A stretch of 64,000 bases of DNA from Phaseolus vulgaris. Taxonomy: Eukaryota; Streptophyta; Magnoliopsida; Fabales; Fabaceae. The stretch spans positions 35,205,309-35,269,308 of the forward strand of contig NC_023751.2 of NCBI RefSeq assembly GCF_000499845.2. The letters run 5' to 3'. Of this stretch, positions 40,229-48,761 are shown one piece after another (position 1 is the stretch's first letter; every line of letters begins with the position of its first letter). A program made the position numbers and the translations under genes. The notes under the pieces were generated by a model, which made no database searches, was not told the origin of the DNA, and saw nothing but the letters and a program-made list of their open reading frames with translations.

Positions 40229-40888
40229 CTTTAACAGCACCTACCAACACAGACACCACTTCTATAGCAGCAACTACAACAATAAAGAAATGGAGAAGAA
40301 GGAAGGCTTGAACAGGGGTTTTATGGAGTATTCAACTTTTGGCCTACGATCAAATTTCTTGTCTGTACTTTCATTGGAATTGATGACTTGCCCTTTGTCC
40401 ACTGGGCAATGAGTCTAAATTGGGTGTACAGATCTTGGGTTCGGTCAACCTATCATTATCAAACTCAAAATACAAGCAGCACACAGTAAAAGAGATTTGA
40501 ACATATAGAGATAAGGCACCAAGTACATCTAACTGAGAAAAAACGCCACATTCAAAATATTGAAAGCAGTACCCTTTTCTACTAGCACATGGGATGTGTT
40601 ATTAAACAATATGGAAAGAAAGTTTAATAGTTATGGAATTAGCTCCGTCTTGATTCAATCCACAACTTTCAAACAAGATAAGTTAAGCAGCATATATATT
40701 TCTCTTCTGTCAAATTGCTAGCAATTATATGCAAAAGTGCTATTTAATATAGTTAAAAAGTTAACAATTTTGGTATAGTGAACAAACTCTTTACAAATAA
40801 TGGTTGCCGGCTTTTGAGAAGGAAAAAGGTATATACCACAAGCAATGGGAGGGGAAGCAGGTAAAGAAAAAAATAATGTGTACTTCAA
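40229..40888. other. Spacer between U2A' fragment and PPR gene
   Basis: No U2A' exon or other coding similarity was recognised here on either strand. The piece near 40,230-40,450 is less AT-rich than average and marks where U2A' homology ends. The rest includes the PPR gene's 3' flank. Confidence 0.5.
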
Positions 40889-43576
40889 CTACCAAAAGTC
40901 TTCACAGGAGCAAAACCCATCCTTGAAATGATGAAATCGATATCGATCTCTCATTATAAGCTCCCTTGAGGTGACCAAAGACAACAACTTTATTACCAAG
41001 TGACAATCGTTGCAAACACGAAGATTCTTCATTACATATATAGGCATCCAAGATGGCAAACTAAGCAACCCAAAAGCAAAAGCAAGCTTTTCACTATGGT
41101 ATTTTTTACTCCTATGAGCAGAAGAGACAACACCAACATATCTTCCTGTATCTTCTACTTTCTTCATCATCTCCTCCAGTTTTATATAAATATCCTTTAT
41201 TTGTGGATGACTAGTGTCATCTACAGTGAACACATGTACCCCGTTATCAACCTCAATCCAACTACAACCTGGACTCTTCCGAATTCCTTTCACTTTCATC
41301 AACTTTCTCATATCAGCAACATTTTCTAACTCCCCTAACTCTGCGTATATATTTGCTAGAAGGACATAACCTCCAGAATCTTCAACATTTAATTCCATCA
41401 ACTTCTTCATGGCAGTTTCAGCTAGTCTTGAATCATGATGGATTCGGCACGCTCCTAGTAGAGCACTCCAAACAGTTGCATTTGGCTTAAAAGGCATTCC
41501 ATCTATTAAATTCTTGGCTTGGTCTAGTAACCCTGCTCGACCAAGCAAATCTACCATACAAGCAAAGTGCTCATTTGTTGGAGAAATGCCAAACACTCGA
41601 GTCATGGAATCATAATAATGTTTCCCTTCCGCTACAAGCCCCATGTGGCTGCACCCAGATAAAACAGCAACGTAGCTTATATGGTCAGGTTTGCATCCTG
41701 TCCTCAGCATATCCTCAAATGTTTCAATTACTTTCTTGCCTATACCATTTTTAGCAAAGGCTGCCATCATGGAATTCCAGGAAATCAAGCCTTTCACATG
41801 TATTGAGTCAAAAACTTTTTGTGCTTCTTTGATTAGTCCACATCTTGAATACATAGTGACAATACTATTTGCGACTGTAACATCCAAACTGAGCCCAAAC
41901 TTCATGGCATGAGATATGACTTGTGTCCCAAGTTTTACAGTTGCCAAGTCAGCACAAGCCCGGATAGAGGTTGCAAAAGTGACCCAATCTGGTTTGACTG
42001 CTTTCCTTCTCATCCTAACATACAATTTCATCCCTTCTTCTGTGAAGCCGTGCTGAAAATATGTGCTTAACATGGAATTCCAAGTTATGACGTTTCGCTC
42101 AGGCATAGTATCAAAACATTGGCGTGCCCTGTCAATGTCTCCATTCTGAGAGAATGCACTGATCATGGCTGTCCATGATATGGTATCTCTAAGTGGCATC
42201 AATGTAAATGCAAGACCAGCTTTCTCAGTATCACCACACTTTGCATACATTGTAATGATTGCATTCCCTACAGGAACAGAGGATTCCATCCCACTTTTTA
42301 TTGAATATCCATGAAGTAGCTCTCCAGGGGCAGCATAATTCTTACCCGAACAAACCCCAAGTACTGTGGCAAGAGTGAAATCATCCAACACCACAGAATC
42401 CAATCTCATTTGGTTAAATAGTGCCAAAGCATCTTCGCCAAGTCCAAACTGTGCCACCCCAGCAATCAAACAAGTCCAAGAAACTTGATTACGTTCCCCT
42501 ACACTGTCAAAAACACGTTTAGCCAGTCCTAAGCATCCACATTTGGCATACATGTCTATGAGACCACTTCCCAAAAATGCATCCAGGCTATGTTCCATTC
42601 GAAGAATTCGAGCATGCAAATGGGCACCCCATTGTAGATCAGAAATGCTGGCACATGCGCTGAGTACACTACCATAAGTCATGAAAATGGGTCTAAAACC
42701 TAGATTGCACATCTCCACGAACATACTAAGACAGCGTACTGCAAGGCCGTGTTGAGAGAACACTGATATCAGTGTGTTCCATGAAACGTTGTCACGTTGA
42801 GGCATTCGGGCGAACGCTCGAAGAGCTTCAAAGGGTCCATATAGTTGAGAATATCCATAAATCATACTGTTCCAACAAAACAAACTCGGGCTTTCAATGT
42901 CAAGGAAAACAGTCTCAGCCAAACAGATTGCTCCGCACTTAATATACATATCAACAAGGGAGTTCTGAATGCAAGTTTGGGCTCCTAAATGTAACTTGAT
43001 GAGATGGGCGTGCAACTGAAGAGCCAACTGAGTGGAGGCAAGGCAAGCACAGGCCTTCATTGTACAAGTATAGGAAAAGGGGTCAAAGTTTTGAATTTCA
43101 TGATCAGAGTCTCGAAGCATTGACTTGAAAGTTTTGATGCTATGAGCAGAGAAGCCATTTTGACAATAACCAGATATCATTGTGGTCCAAGAAACAGAGT
43201 CTCTCATTCTTACCGGCATTTCATCGAACAAGTTCTTTGCTTCCCGCATCCGACCAGAATGGACGAGTGCATGGAGCATGGTGTTCCAGGTAAAGGTGTT
43301 GGCGTGACTGGTCTGGCCAAAAACACGAAAAGCATCCTCTAGCATGGCGCAGTTGGAGTACATGTGCAGTAGATTGTTGAGTAAGAAAAGGGAAGTGTCC
43401 AAGCCAGAGAGTATGAGTTGGGCATGAAGTTTGCGAGCAATGAGTGGGGATTTGAGGGAAGTCCCACACTGCTTGAAAGCATCGTAAAACTTCTGAGATA
43501 GTTGCATGTAAGACATTTGCTTTACTTGCTTCACAGTTGGAGCAATACAGTTATAATAATTCACCATCACTTTCAT
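40889..43576 (-). CDS. PLS-class PPR protein with DYW domain, 895 aa
   Basis: Such proteins bind single organellar transcripts and usually direct C-to-U editing in mitochondria or chloroplasts. The gene is intronless, as is typical. About residues 45-700 are tandem P, L and S repeats (recurring phrases such as WNTMLHALVHSGRMREAKNLF and SWTTMISGYCQNG). E motifs follow, then the DYW domain from about 770 (GCSWIEVDNGVHVF). Deaminase zinc residues are present: H827-S-E829, C855-N-D-C858-H859, and the terminal HHFKDGFCSC. The C-terminus is DFW instead of DYW. The segment between the E+ region and HSE is shorter than usual, lacking the acidic VLHDVEEEEKE-like stretch. The start ATG at 43576 is the first Met; one at MSYMQLSQKF downstream is an alternative. 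The organelle and RNA target cannot be told from sequence alone. Confidence 0.93.
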   Translation of the reverse strand: MKVMVNYYNCIAPTVKQVKQMSYMQLSQKFYDAFKQCGTSLKSPLIARKLHAQLILSGLDTSLFLLNNLLHMYSNCAMLEDAFRVFGQTSHANTFTWNTMLHALVHSGRMREAKNLFDEMPVRMRDSVSWTTMISGYCQNGFSAHSIKTFKSMLRDSDHEIQNFDPFSYTCTMKACACLASTQLALQLHAHLIKLHLGAQTCIQNSLVDMYIKCGAICLAETVFLDIESPSLFCWNSMIYGYSQLYGPFEALRAFARMPQRDNVSWNTLISVFSQHGLAVRCLSMFVEMCNLGFRPIFMTYGSVLSACASISDLQWGAHLHARILRMEHSLDAFLGSGLIDMYAKCGCLGLAKRVFDSVGERNQVSWTCLIAGVAQFGLGEDALALFNQMRLDSVVLDDFTLATVLGVCSGKNYAAPGELLHGYSIKSGMESSVPVGNAIITMYAKCGDTEKAGLAFTLMPLRDTISWTAMISAFSQNGDIDRARQCFDTMPERNVITWNSMLSTYFQHGFTEEGMKLYVRMRRKAVKPDWVTFATSIRACADLATVKLGTQVISHAMKFGLSLDVTVANSIVTMYSRCGLIKEAQKVFDSIHVKGLISWNSMMAAFAKNGIGKKVIETFEDMLRTGCKPDHISYVAVLSGCSHMGLVAEGKHYYDSMTRVFGISPTNEHFACMVDLLGRAGLLDQAKNLIDGMPFKPNATVWSALLGACRIHHDSRLAETAMKKLMELNVEDSGGYVLLANIYAELGELENVADMRKLMKVKGIRKSPGCSWIEVDNGVHVFTVDDTSHPQIKDIYIKLEEMMKKVEDTGRYVGVVSSAHRSKKYHSEKLAFAFGLLSLPSWMPIYVMKNLRVCNDCHLVIKLLSLVTSRELIMRDRYRFHHFKDGFCSCEDFW

Positions 43577-43643
43577 ATCTTGTCTTTCTTCTAATCAAAT
43601 TCAAATCTCAATCATTTCCTTCATCAACTAACAGTTTTGAAGA

Positions 43644-44640
43644 CATATAGCCCATCCATTCCGAAATTATAACATCCACCTCTTCATCAATTTCAACATC
43701 CTGCATAAAGCATAAGGTGAATATAAAATTATACAGCTTGTTCTAAATAAAAAATATAAAGTTAAAAAAAGAAAACAAACAAATTTCTAAGTAGAATTTG
43801 CTAAATGCCTAGAATAATATACACATTGTGTTCTATTAAAGAGAAAAAAGAAAAAGAGGAGAGAGAAAAGAACCATAACAAAAAGCTAACCAATAATAGC
43901 CATTGTTGTAAGAGAACCCAAGGCCATCTAAATCCCACATATTACATTTTGTGTGGGATGGTGGAAACTCAACAGATATACGTAATCATAGGATCATAGT
44001 TTTGATGTGAGATGGTTATAAAAAATAGATAAAAATTTATGCAAATCACAAAGTGAGGTAGCCAAAATATACATAGAGAATTGGCTTGCCACTCAAAAAA
44101 ATAGAGTTGCCAGGTAACATGCTACGTAACATGCTCCAAGGTAAATCATGGCCAAAGCAGCATGGAGCGGCGGAGAGCCTCCATATAGTTGCCATCTTGT
44201 CGTAGAGTTTTCAGGTTTCTCCTAGAGTGGAGTACAGTAATGCGAGAATTATTCCTGGTGCGGCATTAGTAGTCGGGAATCCCCTTGGAAACTTTAGATA
44301 GTACATACACATGCAGCATTATTAATTATTAATTCATAAAGTGCATTGTTATCTGAAGAAACAGAAATGACGATTTGCAGAGTATATAAAAAAAAAGAGA
44401 AAATATATGAATTAAATTGCAGTGATAGCAAGTGGCGGCATAGAAAAGAGGGAACAGAAAAATTACTTTGCCTGCAATGAAACTCTGTCATGATTGCTTC
44501 CCTGTAAGTTTCAGTACGCACGCGATCCTGCATCGGAAAGCATGATGTGAATAGAGAGAATGAGTGTTGGTGAGAAAGATGAAATGAGAGAAGAAGAGGA
44601 AGAGGAAGAGGAACCTTGATCAGTGCAGGAGGCCGGTGGT
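43644..44640 (-). pseudogene. PRMT6-like arginine methyltransferase exon fragments
   Basis: Two separate exons of a protein arginine methyltransferase lie upstream of the PPR gene. Exon at 44527-44467 encodes DRVRTETYREAIM and then a 5-base net deletion relative to the expected ...QHQSFIAGK, so the frame shifts; the AAAGTAAT donor is still recognisable. Exon at 43700-43644, after a TGCAG acceptor, encodes DVEIDEEVDVIISEWMGYM, the region containing the catalytic glutamate loop, and homology stops exactly after GYM. The exon for the AdoMet-binding VDVGCGTG motif, expected between them, is missing, as is everything downstream. A possible preceding donor (44615, codons ...LIK) fits the phase. The remnant ends 68 bp before the PPR start codon. 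Confidence 0.75.
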
Positions 44641-44739
44641 GGTGCGGTTGCGATGGGTCGAAAACCCTAACGGAGTGAGAGAAAGAGGAGGCACGTGACC
44701 TGCACGTGCACTGCTTAGAGGAAGCAATATTTTCCATTA

Positions 44740-45880
44740 AAGTTTCTTTATGAAATAAATTATCAATTTTTATGAATATGCTAGATTAATATAATGCTCA
44801 TGCAAAATCATTTTGAATGGATATATAAGGATTGGAAGATGAACCTCCACGTTTAATTTTTTAAAAATAAAAGGATAATATTGTTTATGATTATCAACAC
44901 TCAATTTCATCATAGAAATTAAAAAATTGAAAAAAACAAAGTAAAATTGACTTGAAAAGAATTAAAAAAATGTGAAAAAATTAAATACTAAAAAAATAAG
45001 AAAAGAGTGGCAAATAAAAGTTTAAAAATAAATCAAGAAATTTTTAATCTGTTTAAAAATAAATAAAAACATAAAATAATTATAATGTTTTTAGTAAAAG
45101 ACAAACAAATCAAAGTTTCGTGTTCTTGTTACATTGATCTGGCTCACTTGTTTTTTATTTGATTTTTATATGTTACTCAAAAGGCCTAATCCCTTATAGA
45201 GAAGACTTACCTTCAACTTAAAAAAGTAGAAACACTAAAAAGAATTATTAAACAAAAAATATTTTTAAAATAAAAAAAATAATTATTATATTAACTAAAT
45301 TAAATATTAATTTAAAATTTTTAAAAAAAATATTATTAATAAATAATTTCTAAATTAATATATAATTAGTTATTAATAAGATTTTAAATATTAACTTTAA
45401 AATTTAGGTAATTAATAATTAAAATCTAGATAATTAATTAGATTATAATTTAGAAACTATTTATAAAAAACTAATTTGTATATAAAAAAATTAGTAAACT
45501 ATATAATAATATATAATTTAATTAATATAATAATTAATTATTTTAGTTTTTAAAATTTCTTTTTATTTAATAATTTTTGGAAGTGTATAGGAAGAAGGAT
45601 CAGTAGAAGTTTTTTTTATAGTCCATACATCATTAAATTAACCAGAGTCTTATTATTAGTCGAATAAAATTTCTAAAAAATATATAAAAGCTTTATTTTT
45701 ATAAGGAAGCAGGCTAAAATTCAACTAACAAAGACATAACTATTTGATAAATCAATGAATAAGAAATTACAAAATAATACTAATAAAAGATATTCCAAAA
45801 TAAAAAAGTTGTATGAAAATAAAATTGTTTTGATAAAAAAAATTAAGAGCTTCTTCTAAATATTTAATAATTCATAATTA
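44740..45880. other. AT-rich spacer
   Basis: Begins with AAAGTTTCTTTATGAAATAAATTATCAATT, which matches the repeat found at 34118-34170. It then contains only A/T-rich sequence and the MITE copy g. No coding sequence is seen. Confidence 0.5.
45232..45590. mobile_element. Foldback MITE-like element, copy g
   Basis: Starts ACACTAAAAAGAATTATTAA and ends AATAATTTTTGGAAGTG, so the ends begin and finish CACT/AGTG. The arms mirror each other (TTATTAAACAAAAAATATTT versus TTTCTTTTTATTTAATAA). No clear target duplication is visible. Confidence 0.65.
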
Positions 45881-45889
45881 TATATTTAA

Positions 45890-46800
45890 AACGTTTGCAT
45901 ATGTTTTATGTGTAAGCTTTTGGAAAAGCATGACTCATTTATTCAACATTTATTTTTTGAATGTTCTAATACGTGTTTTTTAAGTTGAGTTCCTACGGCT
46001 CATTTCTATAATAAGTATGAGGGATTATCAAGAGTAATGATAGTCCTTTGGTTAAATTGATTAAGTTTGTTGTAATAACTTTTTCTATTTAACGTGTGAG
46101 GAATTATGCTCGTTTTCAGGATAAGATTGATGTTTTTAGAGATATTTCGGTTATTAAATATTTAACTTGTCTAGCGGGAAATTCATCTAAAGCTTCAATG
46201 AATAATGATATATTGGATTTCAACGAGATCAAGTTTTTTTGGTATTCATATTCGTACTAGTAAAGTTCTTCGTCCTTTTCCTGTTAGATGGGAGTTTCCT
46301 TCACCAGATTTGGTTAAAATTAACATTGATGAGGTTGTTATGGGATATAATGTGGAGATATTTTTCATGGGAGTATGGGGGAATTTACTGGAGCTTTCTC
46401 TGCATTTTTTGAAGTTCATAATGTTTTGATTGCTGAATTTTATGAGGTTATACATGTTATGGAGGAAACTCAAAAAATGGAACTTACTAATGTCTGGTTG
46501 GAATGTGATTCTTCTTTGGTTTGTGCTTCATTTACTGTTAGGACTAGTGTTCCTTGGATGCTTCGTAGTCGATGAAATACGTCTTAATTACTGTGAGAAA
46601 ATCAGGTTTAAAGTTACTCATATTTTGTGTGTGAAGGAAATGCGTCTACTAATAAGTTGGCTAATTTATGATTTATTTATAGAGAATCATTTCATTGGTG
46701 TAATAGGCTACCATCTAGTATGTTTTTAGAATTCTTTATGAATAGATATAGTCTATCTATGTATCGTTTTAATTAACATATATGTTTTGTCTAATCCTCG
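45890..46800 (+). mobile_element. Decayed LINE 3' end with RNase H domain
   Basis: Split over several frames, the translation reads PVRWEFPSPDLVKINIDEVV, then MGEFTGAFSAFFEVHNVLIA and EFYEVIH, VWLECDSSLVCASF and PWMLRSR, then THILCVKE...NKLANL and RLPSSMFLEFFMNRYSL. This is the RNase H domain (KINID, E, ECDS catalytic-type blocks) that ends many plant LINE ORF2 proteins. Upstream bases from about 45,890 look like the linker region. At least one frameshift (near 46,370) and several stops (46573, 46600-46680) disable it. T-rich sequence follows the 3' end. Confidence 0.75.
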
Positions 46801-47640
46801 CATATTTTTGTAGTTTTTTTTTAATAATATTTTTTTTTCATGTGATGACAAATAATTATTGTTACTTGAGGTGTCAGCATAGCTGAAATGTCAAGTTGTA
46901 CTGTGATGCCTAACCTTAATATTTTTTTGTTTAAAAAATAAATATTTTTGTTTGTTTGTTTATTATTCAACTTATTAATTTTTTATACAATTTACTATTT
47001 TTATAGCTTGTGAAATCAACTCCGTCACGATAGTTTATTATTCAACCACATAATAATTGGTTTGTCAAAAAATAATTAGGTTTTTGCTACCTAAGTCCAT
47101 TTAATTATTACCAACACCTCCATAATTTTTTAAAGTATTATTTTACTCTTCCAAGTCTATTTTAATGGCAACTTTCCTCTTATCTATTATAAAAATCTTA
47201 TGTAATAAGTTGTTTGGAACATATATATCCTACACTATTTTGGAATAATAAATATAAAACATAAAATATACTTTTTAGAAGGTCTAATCCAAAACATGTT
47301 CATGAAATTCATAATTTGGAAACATGTTTTGGATTAGACAATTCATAATTTTCTTAAAGAATAATTAATCCAAAAACATTATGAATTCAAGAATTTAGGA
47401 ATTTTTTAAATTAGACAATCTAGAAGTAACCTCAATGAATATCCAAAATATGAATAATATGGATATTTATTGTCTAACCATTTATGTTAATCCCAATCTC
47501 GGTAAGCCATGAATGTTAGTTGTCCCAAGCGTGGATCAAAGGGGGTGTAAGAAGCCAAAATCAGAAGCGGCCCATTTTTGATACTAGGCCCATTTTAAAA
47601 TAGCAGTGGCCCATTGCATTACTAAGTGAAAGTTAAGCTC
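46801..47640. other. Spacer with a 19-bp perfect inverted repeat
   Basis: AT-rich sequence after the LINE. GTCTAATCCAAAACATGTT at 47282-47300 is perfectly complementary to 47321-47339 across a 20-base spacer. No gene was recognised. Confidence 0.6.
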
Positions 47641-47880
47641 TTCACATGGGTTTTTTCTTCCTGCACCTCCACAACTTTTAAAATGATAATCTATTGTGCT
47701 TTATTTAAAGTGACTTCTGTATTATTCATTCAGAAAATTTTCCAAAACACACTTTCCAAAATTTCTGAAACCATATTTGTAGAATGAAATTTTCAGAACA
47801 AGGAGAGAGAGAAAAATGTAAAACCTATAAGAACAATTTGGTCATTTTAGAAATTAAGGAGGTGCAGTCGGAAAATGGGA
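47640..47880. mobile_element. Degenerate Mutator-type MITE relic
   Basis: The left part contains TTTTTTCTTCCTGCACCTCC and the right part GGAGGTGCAGTCGGAAAATG, in inverted orientation, matching the termini of the two better-preserved elements at 47914 and 61551. The ends are eroded and a 9-bp target duplication is only approximate (CTTCACATG versus CTCCACATA). Confidence 0.5.
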
Positions 47881-47904
47881 AAAGGCTCCACATAATGCAA
47901 TGAA

Positions 47905-48470
47905 TTGGGTCGAGACAGTTTCTTCCTGCACCCCTACATTTTTCTTCCTGCACCCCCACAATTTTGTAAATTCCAAAACTGATCCCACAATTTCGGGATT
48001 TGGGAGTGTGCTACGGATTCATCAATCTGGAAGTGAATCATGTTGCATTCCGGATGAGGGGGTGTTCTGGAAGCAAAGTTTGCATAAATTATTGAATTCT
48101 GGATTGCTGAATCCGGAAGCCTAATTTCTATTACGGATTGGTGGATCCAGAATGATTTTTTTCAATTATGGATTTCTAAATCCCGAATGCATATTTTGAA
48201 TTACGGATTGACGGATCTAGAATGGTTTTTTCAATTATGGATGTTTTGCATTTTTTATTTTGGATTAACACTATCATTCATGTACTACCAGAAGCATCAA
48301 TCCAGGAGATTACCGGATGCGTCAATCCAAAAATTTACCGGATTTCATAATCCAGAATACAAAAAAAAATAAATGTACAATTTATATAGGGACACTTTTG
48401 TCTTTGTGCAACCTTGTGGGGGTGCAGGAAGAAAAATATAGGGGTGTAGGAAGAAACTGCCTTGGGTCGA
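47905..48470. mobile_element. Mutator-type MITE (548 bp) with 9-bp target duplication
   Basis: The element spans 47914-48461 and is flanked by exact copies of TTGGGTCGA (47905-47913 and 48462-48470). Terminal inverted repeats of about 45 bp start G(A/G)CAGTTTCTTCCT(G/A)CACCCC and contain a second TTTCTTCCTGCACCCCCACA block. The interior is a series of repeats around CGGATT...AATCCGGAA. A 9-bp duplication and G-starting TIRs are the hallmarks of the Mutator superfamily. It carries no transposase. Its right end lies 300 bp upstream of the TT9 start codon. Confidence 0.85.
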
Positions 48471-48499
48471 ATGCAGATCCCGGTTTGCAAGTGGCGAGT

Positions 48500-48761
48500 T
48501 CCTCTTCGTTTTTAATTACAACAGATTGCTTCACTTTTCAATTTTCCTTGAAATTCTTCTACCTGGTTTGTTAATCTAAGGCCAAGTGTTCCTGCTTCGT
48601 TCTGTAACAGTCTCTGTCATCGCGATCTTTCGAAAACCCTACTCCTTCTCTCTCTCTATATATGTATATATCAAGAAGCTGCTCGGAAGGATCGAGCAGT
48701 TTCGAATTCGATTCAGCATGAATTTCAGTGAGCTCAATTCGGTGCTGTGATTCGCACAACC
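48500..48761 (+). promoter_or_regulatory. TT9: TT9 leader/promoter region
   Basis: Between the MITE and the ATG at 48762 lie an AAAACCCTA telo-box-like motif (about 48632), a CTCTCTCTCTATATATGTATATATC stretch and a moderately GC-rich leader. The transcription start cannot be placed exactly. Confidence 0.4.

Noticed and set aside
41000..41329. 109-codon plus-strand frame
   Set aside because: Antisense to the DYW domain of the PPR gene; no independent support.
44046..44195. 49-codon minus-strand ORF starting MATIWRLSAAPCCFGHDLP in a GC-richer patch
   Set aside because: Short, no recognised homologue, and lies within the PRMT6 fragment interval; could not be distinguished from chance.
44294..44737. 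147-codon minus-strand frame read as one protein
   Set aside because: It crosses an intron (GTTCCTC...GATGCAG) and a frameshifted PRMT6 exon; the continuous translation is an artefact.
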